From JAADHX01 sp964569385 (GTDB lineage Bacteria > Actinomycetota > Acidimicrobiia > Acidimicrobiales > Poriferisodalaceae), in NCBI GenBank assembly GCA_964569385.1, contig CAZMUM010000002.1, forward strand, positions 1-64,000: a stretch of DNA of 64,000 nucleotides, read 5' to 3'. Shown here piece after piece: positions 16,347 to 25,357 of this stretch. Made by a program: the position numbers and the translations under genes. The stretch's first letter is position 1. Each line of letters begins with the position of its first letter. Below the pieces are notes generated by a model, which searched no databases, was not told where the DNA came from, and worked only from the letters and a program-made list of their open reading frames with translations.

Positions 16347-16568
16347 ATGTCTGTTGAACGTGTGACGATTTCACTCGATCCTGAGCTCGCCGCCGCGGTT
16401 CGAGACGCGGCCGACTCCGACGCTCAGAATCTTTCCGCATGGCTTTCTGATGCGGCTCGCCGTCGGCTAGCTAGTCGTGGCTTGCGCTCGGTGATCGCCG
16501 AGTGGGAGGCCGACCACGGTTCGTTCTCCGAAGCTGAGCTTGAAACCGCACGGGCCCGCCTTCGGTGA
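16347..16568 (+). CDS. Ribbon-helix-helix-like antitoxin (VapB type)
   Basis: 73 residues. The N-terminal strand and helices (VERVTISLDPELAAAVRDAA, then NLSAWLSDAARRRLAS) fit a ribbon-helix-helix DNA-binding domain. The C-terminal acidic stretch (IAEWEADHGSFSEAELETA) is typical of the toxin-wrapping tail of VapB antitoxins. Its stop overlaps the following PIN toxin by GTGA, the usual antitoxin-toxin arrangement. It should neutralise the toxin and repress the pair. It is isolated between housekeeping-like genes, so a plasmid origin is not evident. Confidence 0.8.
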   Translation: MSVERVTISLDPELAAAVRDAADSDAQNLSAWLSDAARRRLASRGLRSVIAEWEADHGSFSEAELETARARLR

Positions 16569-16963
16569 CGACGGGAATAGTTCTCGACGCAGGTGCTCTG
16601 ATCGCTCTCGATCGACATGACCGTAAGACCTGGGCTCTGCTCCGAATTGCTGCCGACAACAATGAGATCGTTCAAGTCCCGGCTGGAGTGATCGGGCAGG
16701 CGTGGCGAGACGGAGCACAGCAGGCACTGCTCGCGAGAGCGCTTAGTCACTGTGACGAGCTTTCGCTCGACGGATCTGTCGCACGCGCCGCCGGTCGGCT
16801 GTGCGGCCAAACTAGTACTGCCGACATTATCGATGCGTCCGTCGCTATTGCCGCGGCTGGCCTCAGCCGCGCCGGTCAAGTCGTTGTCATAACTTCAGAC
16901 CCTCGAGATATTGCCCGATTGGCTACGCAGCTCGGAGTGTCGGTCCGTATCGAAACGGTGTAA
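16565..16963 (+). CDS. PIN domain ribonuclease toxin (VapC type)
   Basis: 132 residues. The PIN acidic residues are visible in IVLDAGALIALDR, DIIDASVAIAA and VVITSDPRDIARL. The usual second acidic position falls in QVPAGVIGQAWRDG, where Q is common in actinobacterial PIN proteins. VapC toxins cleave tRNA or rRNA at defined sites; the target here is unknown. Translation starts at a GTG overlapping the antitoxin stop, so the two are coupled. Confidence 0.82.
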   Translation: MTTGIVLDAGALIALDRHDRKTWALLRIAADNNEIVQVPAGVIGQAWRDGAQQALLARALSHCDELSLDGSVARAAGRLCGQTSTADIIDASVAIAAAGLSRAGQVVVITSDPRDIARLATQLGVSVRIETV

Positions 16964-16987
16964 GGCTCGGAGGACTCGGCTCGGCGT

Positions 16988-17890
16988 TCATTCGGCCCGT
17001 GAGACAAGCCACGCTCCGACCAACACAACCAATGTGCCGATGACGCTGAGAACCTCGATCGATTCGTTTCTGAACTGCACGCCCAGGACCAAAGCCACGA
17101 TTGGCGAGATGTAGATCGTGACCGACGCCCGCGTTCCGCCCACCCGTGCGGCAAGGACTGACATGGCGATGTAGGCCAGGGCGGTTCCGCCGATACCTAG
17201 TGCCAAAATGGCAGCGAACGAACTGGCATCGAATTGGGTAGATCCAAGCCCGAACAATGCTCCTGGAGCACTCAGAACGACAGCCACGAACTGAGACCGC
17301 CAGATGACTGGGAGCGCACCGTACTTCTGCGTTACCGGGACCGTGAGGTTGATTGAGAGCCCGTAACAAGCCATCGCGCCAAGGACCAGCATGACGCCCA
17401 CAATCGAGCTTGTTCCCGCCGTGAAAGCCGGCAGCCCAATAAAAAACAAGCCGACCAGCCCGATGAGCAGGCCGATCATCTGCTTGGAGCCTGGCAAACG
17501 CCTCAGCAGAATGGCTGCTATGGCGGCTGCGAAGATCGGAACTGCGCCGTTCAACATTCCGGCCAGGCTCGACGAGACACGTTGCTCGGCTAATGGGAAC
17601 AAGATGAACGGCAACGCCATCCAGAAAACGCCAAGAATAACGATTCGCGGCCAGTCGGTTCGTTCAATAGGAACCGATCGGGCACTCCGCAGAAATGACA
17701 GCGCTATGAAGGCAAGGCCGACCCTAAGGAAGCCAATCTGGGCAGGCGTGAACGTTTCTAGTGCTTCGGCGATAAAAAGAAACGACGCGCCCCACGTGAC
17801 ACCAGCGAACGCGAGTAGCCCCCACTCGAACGGACCGAAGCTGCCACTGTGGGTGCCTTCAGCGGTGCTGATTAACTTGCGCTCGGTCAT
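16988..17890 (-). CDS. DMT superfamily transporter (EamA)
   Basis: 300 residues with about ten hydrophobic segments in two EamA repeats. The first carries WGASFLFIAEAL near residue 35, and the second carries VRVTIYISPIVALVLGV-like sequence near the C-terminus. Family members export amino acids, metabolites or drugs; the substrate cannot be told from sequence. It is on the minus strand, converging with the vapBC pair. The short gap (54 bp) to the upstream PfpI-family gene on the same strand allows co-transcription. Confidence 0.85.
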   Translation of the reverse strand: MTERKLISTAEGTHSGSFGPFEWGLLAFAGVTWGASFLFIAEALETFTPAQIGFLRVGLAFIALSFLRSARSVPIERTDWPRIVILGVFWMALPFILFPLAEQRVSSSLAGMLNGAVPIFAAAIAAILLRRLPGSKQMIGLLIGLVGLFFIGLPAFTAGTSSIVGVMLVLGAMACYGLSINLTVPVTQKYGALPVIWRSQFVAVVLSAPGALFGLGSTQFDASSFAAILALGIGGTALAYIAMSVLAARVGGTRASVTIYISPIVALVLGVQFRNESIEVLSVIGTLVVLVGAWLVSRAE

Positions 17891-17944
17891 AGTCGATCGA
17901 ACGCTATTGGGTCGGCGCTGGAATCGTCCCCGAGTATCTGCCGG

Positions 17945-18550
17945 CTAGATGGCGGCCTGGTACGGGGGCGCGGGGTCGTACTGAATGTAGTGCTGGGTCT
18001 TGCGGGCATGATCGGGCCCGTAAAGCTGACCAACAATCCATAACGCCATGTCGATACCGGCCGAAACTCCCTGGCTAGACACGACCTTGCCGTCGACCAC
18101 CCAACGCATATCGCGCACCACCTCAACGTCGCCGAGTTCTTCCAAAGCGTCTTCGGCCACCCAATGCGTAGCAAGGCGTTTGCCCTTGCCTACCCCGCTT
18201 TGGTGCACGATGAGCGAGCCGGTGCACACGCTGGTTGTCCAGGTGGTCGTCTTGTCGACCTTGGCCAGCCATTTGAGGATGGTGGTGTTGCCCATCTCTG
18301 TCCGAGTGCCCTCGCCACCCGGGACCAGTACAACATCGAGTTGTGGATGATCGGTCAACGTGTTGTCTGGTAGAACCCGAAGACCCTTTGCGCAATTGAT
18401 CGGGTCGAGCGTTTGAGCGACGGTCACTACCGTGTCGGCAGGGGCCCCGTCGAGTTCTCTCAGCATGCCCGAAGCGGTGAAGACTTCCCATGGTCCGACG
18501 AAGTCGAGTTCCTCTGCTCCGTCAAAGAGCAACATTCCAATTGTGGTCAC
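17945..18550 (-). CDS. DJ-1/PfpI family protein (isonitrile hydratase-like)
   Basis: 201 residues of the class I glutamine amidotransferase-like fold. The nucleophile elbow is C109 (TSVCTGSLI), with E22 in FVGPWEVF as the usual partner acid. The general layout (MLLFDGAEELDFVGPWEVF, VPGGEGTR) is that of cyclohexyl-isocyanide hydratases and related PfpI enzymes. The GTG start at 18550 was chosen for its GAGGAGA ribosome site and family alignment; upstream in-frame sequence is not conserved-looking. Real substrate unknown. It is divergent from the MFS gene. Confidence 0.8.
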   Translation of the reverse strand: MTTIGMLLFDGAEELDFVGPWEVFTASGMLRELDGAPADTVVTVAQTLDPINCAKGLRVLPDNTLTDHPQLDVVLVPGGEGTRTEMGNTTILKWLAKVDKTTTWTTSVCTGSLIVHQSGVGKGKRLATHWVAEDALEELGDVEVVRDMRWVVDGKVVSSQGVSAGIDMALWIVGQLYGPDHARKTQHYIQYDPAPPYQAAI

Positions 18551-18743
18551 TTCGTGTCTCCTCTGATACTGGGTTTCTGGCTCCCATCGTGGCGGCGACA
18601 CCGCACCTACGTCAACGACAAACAGCCCTCGGATCAAGCCAACGCGAGCAGCCCGGGTGCAAGCATGCAACCAGGCTTGTTGTAGATTCCCACCGGTGAA
18701 TCGGCGAGTCGGACCAGCTAACAGCGAGGCGCCCACCGACCAT

Positions 18744-19883
18744 ATGGATCGGGGCCAGATCGTACGGCTGACGGCAGCTAAGACGCTTACCAATGCGTCG
18801 CTGCGCTGGATCCCGTTCTTCTTCGTGACCCTCGAAGTAGCGTTCGATACCACTACGGCAACGTTGGTGGCGGTGTTGGGGGTGGCTGAGATGACAGGCC
18901 TCGCGACCCTACTTATCGGCGGCTATCTCGACCGGGGCCACGAGAAGACGCTCATGCTTATCGCCCTTGGCCTCGTTGGCGCTTCTGGTGTCATCGCCTT
19001 AGGTGGTTCGGTCTTTTTCTTCGCTGCTTCGGTGATGGTGCTCGTACTGGGAACTGCGTTTTTCACCAGTAGCGGCCACGCCTGGATCAGCGCTCGAGTT
19101 CCATTCGACCGTCGCGCCCGCATCATTGGAACGTTCGAGGCTTCGTGGGCCTTCGGCCTCCTAGTTGGCGCGCCGACGATGGCGCTGCTCATTCGTTGGT
19201 TCGGTTGGCGCGGCCCGTTCTTGGCCATGACCCTTGCCGCACCAATCGGGGCGTTGCTGGTCTACCGAATGCCCGATACTCCTTCGATTGTCGCGGCGCG
19301 TCAGTCTGAGAAGACTTCGATGCGACTCACTACCGATGCTTGGATTCTCGTTACCGCCGGGGCAGCCGTCGCGGTGGCGGGGTTTGCGACCCTCGTAGTA
19401 ATTGGTACTTGGCTCGACGACGATCTGGGTGTTTCCACCGGAGGCATTGGCCTGGTCGCGATGGCCTTTGGAACCGCGGAGTTGGTTTCGTCGAGTAGCT
19501 CGGCTCTGCTGGCCGATCGGTTCGGAAAGCGGCGAACCACTCAGTTGGCAATGCTCTTGCTTCTAGCTGGGCTGGTGGTTGTAGCCATGGCCGAGACCTC
19601 GTTGCTGGTGGGAGCACTCGGCATCGTGCTGTTCTTCCTTGGTTTCGAGTACGGGATCGTCACGTCCTTTTCGTTGGTAAGTGAGGCGATGCCGTCGGCC
19701 CGGGGCCGATGCATCACGATGGGCGGCGCGGTAGGAACTGTCGCTCGTGGCGCAGGTGCGATCCTGGCCGGGCAGCTCTACCGCAACTATGGGATCAACG
19801 GACCGATCGCATTGTCTGCGGTGGCTGCGGCTTTGGCACTGGTGATGCTGTCCATCGCCGCCCACCGAACCGCAGTGGCGTAG
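18744..19883 (+). CDS. MFS transporter
   Basis: 379 residues with about twelve membrane segments. The signature loop between helices 2 and 3 reads GGYLDRGHEKTLML, and the matching loop of the second half reads LLADRFGKRRTTQLAML. The transported compound is not deducible. It lies directly before the protocatechuate pathway genes on the same strand, so uptake of an aromatic acid is possible, but a repeat-rich 218-bp gap separates it from ligC. ATG 18744 was chosen; the in-frame upstream extension is polar and not part of a membrane protein. Confidence 0.82.
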   Translation: MDRGQIVRLTAAKTLTNASLRWIPFFFVTLEVAFDTTTATLVAVLGVAEMTGLATLLIGGYLDRGHEKTLMLIALGLVGASGVIALGGSVFFFAASVMVLVLGTAFFTSSGHAWISARVPFDRRARIIGTFEASWAFGLLVGAPTMALLIRWFGWRGPFLAMTLAAPIGALLVYRMPDTPSIVAARQSEKTSMRLTTDAWILVTAGAAVAVAGFATLVVIGTWLDDDLGVSTGGIGLVAMAFGTAELVSSSSSALLADRFGKRRTTQLAMLLLLAGLVVVAMAETSLLVGALGIVLFFLGFEYGIVTSFSLVSEAMPSARGRCITMGGAVGTVARGAGAILAGQLYRNYGINGPIALSAVAAALALVMLSIAAHRTAVA

Positions 19884-19894
19884 CGCGTTTTCCG

Positions 19895-19943
19895 CAACCT
19901 GTGCCCAAAATCGCGGTTGGGACCGCGTTTCTAGGCACAGGTT
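19895..19943. repeat. Nested palindromic element, copy 1
   Basis: Outer arms AACCTGTGCC (19896-19905) and GGCACAGGTT (19934-19943) are exact reverse complements. Inside them CGCGGT-TGGG-ACCGCG (19912-19927) forms a second perfect stem. It lies 12 bp after the MFS stop. It may act as a terminator hairpin, but a related copy 90 bp on suggests a dispersed repeat. Confidence 0.6.
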
Positions 19944-20031
19944 CGTTTTCTTGGGGCGGGCTCGGGTTCGACGGTGGTGGGTGCCTGGCGCGGCAGTATT
20001 GTCTGTAACGGACTAGGTCCCGAATTTCGGC

Positions 20032-20079
20032 AACCTGTGTCTAGGATCGGTGTCATAGCGACGTTTCTAGACGCAGGTT
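20032..20079. repeat. Palindromic element, copy 2, upstream of ligC
   Basis: Arms AACCTGTGTCTAG (20032-20044) and CTAGACGCAGGTT (20067-20079) pair with one mismatch. The outer six bases equal those of copy 1. The right arm ends 22 bp before the ligC ATG, so transcripts of ligC starting upstream would carry this hairpin. Confidence 0.6.
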
Positions 20080-20101
20080 CGCAATTTAGGAAGGAACTGT
20101 G

Positions 20102-21043
20102 ATGAAGATTGTCATGGCAGGTGAGGGCGCGATCTCGCGTAAACACTTAGCCGGGATTGGCCGCATCGATGGTGTCGAGGTGGTTTCGCTTGCTGGTGGT
20201 AACGCAGCCGATACCGCTGAGTTAGCCGACGAGATGGGCATCGAGCACTGGTCTCTCAACCTCGGCGAGTGTCTAGATCGACCCGGTGTCGAAGCGGCGG
20301 TCTTGACTACGCCAACTCAGATGCACGCTGACCAGGCAATACAGGTCCTCGAAACTGGAAAACACGTATTGGTCGAGATACCGATGGCCGACAATCTGGC
20401 CGACAGCGAACGTCTCGTTGAAGTCGCCGCAGCCTCGAACCTCACGGCCATGGTGTGTCACACGCGCCGGTTCAACCCCAGCCATCGGTGGATTCGCAAC
20501 AAGATCGTGGCCGGCGACTTAACGCTTCAACACCTCGTGGTCGAGACCTACTTCTTTAGACGCGAGAACAAGAACGCACTCGGCAAGCCACGGGTCTGGA
20601 CCGATCATCTTCTCTGGCACCACGCCTGCCACACCGTCGACCTCTTTCAATATCAGACCGGCCAAATCGCCGACAACGTAATGGCGCTTCAAGGCCCGAA
20701 ACACCCAGATCTCGGCATCGCCATGGATATGTCGATGGCCCTGACCGTCCCGTCTGGGGCGTTGTGCTCACTCTCGCTTAGCTTCAACAATGACGGCCCG
20801 CTCGGTACCTTTTTCCGCTACATCTGCGACAACGGTACCTACATCGCCCGGTATGACGATCTTGTCGATGGGTCGGAGAACCCGATCGATGTGTCGAAAG
20901 TCGACGTGTCCATGGATGGCATCGAGCTCCAGGATCGCGAGTTCTTCTCGGCCATCGACGAAAAACGCGAGCCCAATGCCTCAGTGGCTCAATGTCTCGA
21001 TGCTATGAAGACGCTCGATCGTCTCGAGCACACGCTCAACTGA
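20102..21043 (+). CDS. ligC: 4-Carboxy-2-hydroxymuconate-6-semialdehyde dehydrogenase (Gfo/Idh/MocA fold)
   Basis: 313 residues, matching LigC of Sphingobium (about 315). The N-terminal Rossmann motif reads GEGAISRKHLAGIGRI, followed by EIPMADNLADSERLVE and the LigC-like stretch VWTDHLLWHHACHTVDLF. The enzyme oxidises the ring-cleavage product of protocatechuate, as its cyclic hemiacetal, to 2-pyrone-4,6-dicarboxylate with NAD(P)+. ATG 20102 follows AAGGA; the GTG one codon earlier is less likely. It converges on ligB with only 1 bp between stops. Pathway context makes the specific call much stronger than the fold alone. Confidence 0.88.
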   Translation: MKIVMAGEGAISRKHLAGIGRIDGVEVVSLAGGNAADTAELADEMGIEHWSLNLGECLDRPGVEAAVLTTPTQMHADQAIQVLETGKHVLVEIPMADNLADSERLVEVAAASNLTAMVCHTRRFNPSHRWIRNKIVAGDLTLQHLVVETYFFRRENKNALGKPRVWTDHLLWHHACHTVDLFQYQTGQIADNVMALQGPKHPDLGIAMDMSMALTVPSGALCSLSLSFNNDGPLGTFFRYICDNGTYIARYDDLVDGSENPIDVSKVDVSMDGIELQDREFFSAIDEKREPNASVAQCLDAMKTLDRLEHTLN

Positions 21044-21044
21044 G

Positions 21045-21905
21045 TTAGTCGGCATTCTCCAGAATCAGGTGGCCGACTGCCGTGTTGCTGGCAGGGACAT
21101 GGTAGAAGCGGTGAAGCTGCTTTGGCGTAGGGCCCCCGCTGAGATCGGCCATGGCGCCGCGGGCCACGAACCACATGACCAGCTCGATGCCCTCTGATCC
21201 TGCTTCGCGTACGTATTCGATATGAGGTTTGGCGGCCAGAATCTCGGGTTCGGTGACGATCTGATCTAGGAATGCGTTGTCGAATTCGCTGTTGATTAAC
21301 CCGGCGCGCGGACCTTGTAGCTGATGACTCATACCGCCGGTGCCCCAGATCTGAACGTCGAGATCGTCGTCGAACGATTCGACGGCCCGGCGAATGGCCT
21401 TGCCAAGTTCTAGGCAGCGTCGACCAGAAGGCACCGGGTATTGCACGACGTTGACTGCTACTGGGATGACCGGACAGGGCCACTCGTCTGGTTGGCCGAA
21501 CATCAACGACAGCGGAACGGTTAACCCGTGGTCGACGGGCAACTTGTTGACGATTGTGAGGTCGAAGTCTTGCTGGATGACGGACTGGGCGATGTGTGCC
21601 GCAAGCACGGGATGGCCCTCAACGTCGGGCACCGGCCTCGGCCCCCAGCCCTCGTCGGCGACAGGAAAGTGAGCTGCGGTGCCAATAGCGAAGGTGGGTA
21701 TGAAGTCGAGGCTGAAGGCTGTCGCGTGGTCGTTGTAGACCAGCACGATGGCATCGGGAGTGTTTTCGCTCATCCACTCGCGTGACTGGTCGTATCCAGC
21801 GAACACAGGCTGCCAGTACGGCTCGTCGGTGAGACCGTGATCCATTGCTGCACCGATGGCCGGCACATGTGAGGTGAAGACACTCGCTGAGATTCGGGCA
21901 CTCAT
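21045..21905 (-). CDS. ligB: Protocatechuate 4,5-dioxygenase beta (catalytic) subunit
   Basis: 286 residues. The Fe(II) ligands of LigB-type extradiol dioxygenases are at the expected places: H13 (FTSHVPAIG), H60 (YNDHATAF) and E241 (SEGIELVMW). A catalytic histidine lies in GGMSHQLQGPRAG. With the alpha subunit it cleaves protocatechuate between C4 and C5. The start overlaps the ligA stop by ATGA, giving equal expression of the two subunits. A related function, gallate dioxygenase, would normally be a single longer chain. Confidence 0.93.
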   Translation of the reverse strand: MSARISASVFTSHVPAIGAAMDHGLTDEPYWQPVFAGYDQSREWMSENTPDAIVLVYNDHATAFSLDFIPTFAIGTAAHFPVADEGWGPRPVPDVEGHPVLAAHIAQSVIQQDFDLTIVNKLPVDHGLTVPLSLMFGQPDEWPCPVIPVAVNVVQYPVPSGRRCLELGKAIRRAVESFDDDLDVQIWGTGGMSHQLQGPRAGLINSEFDNAFLDQIVTEPEILAAKPHIEYVREAGSEGIELVMWFVARGAMADLSGGPTPKQLHRFYHVPASNTAVGHLILENAD

Positions 21906-22300
21906 CGAGAATCAGTCCACTCGTGCAGATACCGGTTGCCATCAGGCGAGCGGCCACCGGCGACCATCATGGCCCGATAGTCGTCCTCGCTCATGCCGGT
22001 CATCGAGCCAGCCATTTGTTGAAAACTTCGGCCGTCGGTCGCGCCGATCTTGGCCAGGAAGTAGATGTTGCCACCAAGGCCAATGAGCGCGTTGAGATCT
22101 CGATCAACAACACCTTGTTTCTGAGGCTCAGTCATGGCCCATTGGTCGAGATAGGCACGTTCGTCGGCCAAGAATCGACTGCGATTGTCAGCCTGCATCA
22201 ACGACATGCAAAACTGATTCAGCCAGTAGCCAGCTCGCGCCCGATCGGTGTCGAAAATGGTCGTGCCTGGTACGTCGAGATACGGCTTATCGAGACCCAT
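21902..22300 (-). CDS. ligA: Protocatechuate 4,5-dioxygenase alpha subunit
   Basis: 132 residues, the normal size of LigA. It is helical, with LNQFCMSLMQADNRSRFLADERAYLDQW near the start and LNALIGLGGNIYFLAKI then MAGSMTGMSEDDYRAMMVAGGRSPDGNRYL near the end. The small subunit covers the active site of LigB. It lies 24 bp downstream of pobA on the same strand and overlaps ligB, so pobA-ligA-ligB are probably one transcript producing and then cleaving protocatechuate. Confidence 0.92.
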   Translation of the reverse strand: MGLDKPYLDVPGTTIFDTDRARAGYWLNQFCMSLMQADNRSRFLADERAYLDQWAMTEPQKQGVVDRDLNALIGLGGNIYFLAKIGATDGRSFQQMAGSMTGMSEDDYRAMMVAGGRSPDGNRYLHEWTDSR

Positions 22301-22324
22301 TGTTTCTCCTCATCTTCAGTGGGT

Positions 22325-23491
22325 TCACAGATCGAGCCCAACGTACTGCTCGGCCAGCGACGTTTGAGCGGCCGTCGAACCGGCCAGATAGATCAGATCC
22401 TCTTCCTGAGCTCGCTGATCGAACGCTGTCTGCTCGGGGAACCGGTGCATCAACACCGTCATGTACCAGGAGAACCGCACCGACGACCACACGCGTCGCA
22501 GAGCCGTCGCAGAGTACGACTCGAGCAGTTGCGGATCGCCTTTGTAGTGAGCGGCGAGGGCGAGGGAGAGATAGTGAACGTCGGCGATGGCCAGGTTGAG
22601 GCCCTTGGCGCCTGTCGGCGGAACGATGTGTGCAGCGTCGCCGGCAAGGAACAACCGCCCCCACTGAAGCGGCTCCACGACGTAGCTGCGCAGTGGCGCA
22701 ATCGACTTCTCGATCGACGGACCGGTGACGATTTGGCTGGCCTCAGAGCTTGGCACCCTGGTGAGTAACTCGTCCCAGAATCGATCGTCAGACCACTGGT
22801 CGACGGTGTCTTCGAGAGGGCACTGCACGTAGTATCGGCTGAGCATTTCGCTTCGCTGGGAGCACAACGCGAAACCGTTTTCGTGGTTTGCATACAGCAG
22901 CGTGGGCAGTGGCGGAGTCTCCGAGAGCACTCCAAGCCAACCGAACGGGTAGGACTTTTCGTATTCGGTCTTAGCCGAATCGGGAATGGCAGTTCGGCTG
23001 ACACCGTGGAAACCGTCGCAGCCAGCTACCACATCGCAGTCGATGCGAACGGTATCGCCGTTGCTCTCGAACGTGATCCACGGAGCGTTGGTCCGGACGT
23101 CGTGGATCTGCACGTCGCCGGCTGAAAAGACGAAGTTCGCTCCCACTGCATCGGCGGCCGTGTACAGATCCTCCTGGATCATGGTTTGGCCGTAACTCAT
23201 CATTGGCTTACCGGCGAGCTTGGTGAAGTCGATGCTCAAAACAGCCTCGCCGCGCCAACCCATCTTGATCGAGTTATGGACGTGGCCTTCTGTGTCGAGG
23301 CGGTCTGCAAGACCGGCGTCGCGCAAGACCTCGACGCTGGTCCACTCGAGAACTCCGGCTCGGATTCGCCCCAGAACATAATCGCGGCTCCGGCGTTCGA
23401 TCACGATCGAGTCGATGCCCTGTTGATGCAACAACAAGGCCAGGAGTGAACCGGCAGGTCCACCACCCACTATCGCAACCTGAGTTTTCAC
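22325..23491 (-). CDS. pobA: 4-Hydroxybenzoate 3-monooxygenase
   Basis: 388 residues (Pseudomonas PobA has 394). The flavoprotein monooxygenase motifs are present: VAIVGGGPAGSLLALLL at the N-terminus, VVAGCDGFHGVSR near residue 155 and LAGDAAHIVPPTGAKGLNLA near 285. The enzyme hydroxylates 4-hydroxybenzoate to protocatechuate with NAD(P)H, O2 and FAD. The GTG at 23491 was chosen because VKTQVAIVGGG is the family N-terminus. It is first in the pobA-ligA-ligB run and divergent from ligJ-ligK, leaving a 127-bp shared control region. Confidence 0.93.
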   Translation of the reverse strand: MKTQVAIVGGGPAGSLLALLLHQQGIDSIVIERRSRDYVLGRIRAGVLEWTSVEVLRDAGLADRLDTEGHVHNSIKMGWRGEAVLSIDFTKLAGKPMMSYGQTMIQEDLYTAADAVGANFVFSAGDVQIHDVRTNAPWITFESNGDTVRIDCDVVAGCDGFHGVSRTAIPDSAKTEYEKSYPFGWLGVLSETPPLPTLLYANHENGFALCSQRSEMLSRYYVQCPLEDTVDQWSDDRFWDELLTRVPSSEASQIVTGPSIEKSIAPLRSYVVEPLQWGRLFLAGDAAHIVPPTGAKGLNLAIADVHYLSLALAAHYKGDPQLLESYSATALRRVWSSVRFSWYMTVLMHRFPEQTAFDQRAQEEDLIYLAGSTAAQTSLAEQYVGLDL

Positions 23492-23618
23492 TGGCCAACC
23501 AGCGTTATCAGGGACTGGCAGTGTGACAAGCTGACGACAGGATTGTTCACCATGCGAGACTTTAGTGGATCGACACCCGCTGGGGTCGATCAGTGGCCAT
23601 GGACCATCTGGAGGATCT

Positions 23619-24632
23619 ATGGAGCCAATGATCATTGACTGCCACGGCCATTACACAACCACGCCGCCAGGTGTTGGCGCATGGCGCGAAATCCAGAAGG
23701 CCGCGGTTGCATCTGACCCCAGCTTTGTCGGCGAGAAGGGGATCGTCAGCGTTTCCGACGACGAGATAATCGAGAGCCTAGAAACCGCGCAACTGAAGTT
23801 GCAGCGTGAGCGCGGCTCGGACCTGACGATCTTCTCGCCGCGAGCCTCGTGGATGGCGCACCATATTGGTAATGAGCACACGTCGAAGTTCTGGTCGCAG
23901 CACCAAAACGAGTTAGTACGTCGGGTGTGCGATCTGTATCCCCAGAACTTCGCACCTGTGTGTCAGTTGCCGCAGTCGCCAGGCGTCGCCATCGACAGCT
24001 CGGTGGCCGAACTCGAACGCTGCGTCGACGACATGGGGTTCATTGGCTGCAACGTGAACCCCGACCCAACCGGTGGCCACTGGAGCGGACCACCGCTGTG
24101 GGATCGCTACTGGTGGCCGTTATGGGAACGGATGTGCGAGCTTGACGTGCCAGCCATGATTCATGTGTCGGCGGCATGCAACGACAATTTCCACTCGACC
24201 ACTTCTCACTACCTGGGGGCCGACACAACCGCGTTCGCCCAGGCGTTGACCTCTGGGTTCATGGCTGACTTTCCCAACCTGCGGTGGATCATTCCCCACG
24301 GCGGCGGAGCGGTTCCTTACCATTGGGGCCGCTTTGTTGGCATGGCCAGAGACCAAGGCTGGGACTTCGACGCGCTGCTTGAGCACATTTGGTTCGATAC
24401 GTGCGTGTACCACCAACCCGGGATCGATCTGCTGTTAGACGTTGTGCCGATAGCTAACGTTCTGTTTGGCTCGGAGATGGTTGGCGCAGTCAGGGGAGTC
24501 GACCCAGACACCGGCAACTACTACGACGACACAAAGGTGTACATCGACAACTCGTCCCTCGATCAAGTGAGCAAACAGATGGTCTTCGAAGATAACGCCC
24601 GACGAGTATTCCCCAGAATGGAGACGACATGA
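23619..24632 (+). CDS. ligJ: 4-Oxalomesaconate hydratase (amidohydrolase superfamily)
   Basis: 337 residues (LigJ has about 340). The amidohydrolase metal motif HxH appears as DCHGHYTT near residue 7; GFIGCNVNPDPTGGHW and PHGGGAVPYHWGR are typical of LigJ-like proteins. It hydrates 4-oxalomesaconate to 4-carboxy-4-hydroxy-2-oxoadipate. ATG 23619 follows a strong GGAGG site. The gene overlaps ligK by ATGA, consistent with consecutive steps. A decarboxylase of the same superfamily would be the main alternative, but the pathway set argues for LigJ. Confidence 0.85.
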   Translation: MEPMIIDCHGHYTTTPPGVGAWREIQKAAVASDPSFVGEKGIVSVSDDEIIESLETAQLKLQRERGSDLTIFSPRASWMAHHIGNEHTSKFWSQHQNELVRRVCDLYPQNFAPVCQLPQSPGVAIDSSVAELERCVDDMGFIGCNVNPDPTGGHWSGPPLWDRYWWPLWERMCELDVPAMIHVSAACNDNFHSTTSHYLGADTTAFAQALTSGFMADFPNLRWIIPHGGGAVPYHWGRFVGMARDQGWDFDALLEHIWFDTCVYHQPGIDLLLDVVPIANVLFGSEMVGAVRGVDPDTGNYYDDTKVYIDNSSLDQVSKQMVFEDNARRVFPRMETT

Positions 24633-25339
24633 CCGACATGACCGGAAGCTCCGGGCACGTTGTAGTCCGCAACATCGAACGGACACCGCTCGAGTTGGTC
24701 GATCAGTTCGCATCTATCGGCACCGCCACTGTGCATGAGGCGATCGGTCGCCGTGGGTACTTGGGCGCCGATATCACCCCCATTCAAGCCGACACTAAAA
24801 TCGCCGGAACGGCGGTCACCGTCTTGTGTCAACCAGGACACAACGTGATGATTCATGCTGCGGTCGAGATGTGCCAGGACGGCGACGTCCTTGTGGTGGC
24901 CAACACCGGTGCTTCAGAGCACGGAATGTTCGGTGACTTGCTCGCCACATCGCTTCTGGGACGGGGGGTCAGAGGGCTGGTCCTCGACGCTGGTGTACGC
25001 GATACGGTCGACCTGCGGAGGATGGGTTTCCCGGTGTGGAGCCGCCACGTTTCGTGCCAGGGCACGGGCAAAGAAAGGCCGGGTTCGGTCAACATCGCGG
25101 TGACCATCGGCGGCATCACGATTACCCCTGGCGACGTTGTGTGCTGTGACGACGATGGTGTCGTTGTAGTTGGTCGCGAAGAAGCAGCTTGGGGGCTTGA
25201 GAAGTCGAACGAGAGGCTTGCCAAAGAGGAGTTGACGCGCGCCAAGCTCGAAGCTGGTGAGTTAGGTGTCGACTTCTATGGACTGCGTCAGAAGATTCTC
25301 GACATGGGTGTCAGATACGTCGATTCGCACGACAGCTGA
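24629..25339 (+). CDS. ligK: 4-Carboxy-4-hydroxy-2-oxoadipate aldolase (RraA-like fold)
   Basis: 236 residues. The RraA/class II pyruvate aldolase fold is shown by TVHEAIGRRGYLGADI, VVANTGASEHGMFGDLLATSLLGRG and LVLDAGVRDTVDLR, which carry the metal- and substrate-binding residues. It splits 4-carboxy-4-hydroxy-2-oxoadipate into pyruvate and oxaloacetate, the last step of protocatechuate 4,5-cleavage. It is translationally coupled to ligJ. RraA itself, a regulator of RNase E, is shorter and unlikely in this setting. Confidence 0.9.
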   Translation: MTDMTGSSGHVVVRNIERTPLELVDQFASIGTATVHEAIGRRGYLGADITPIQADTKIAGTAVTVLCQPGHNVMIHAAVEMCQDGDVLVVANTGASEHGMFGDLLATSLLGRGVRGLVLDAGVRDTVDLRRMGFPVWSRHVSCQGTGKERPGSVNIAVTIGGITITPGDVVCCDDDGVVVVGREEAAWGLEKSNERLAKEELTRAKLEAGELGVDFYGLRQKILDMGVRYVDSHDS

Positions 25340-25357
25340 TCGCCGCTCGTCGGTGGT

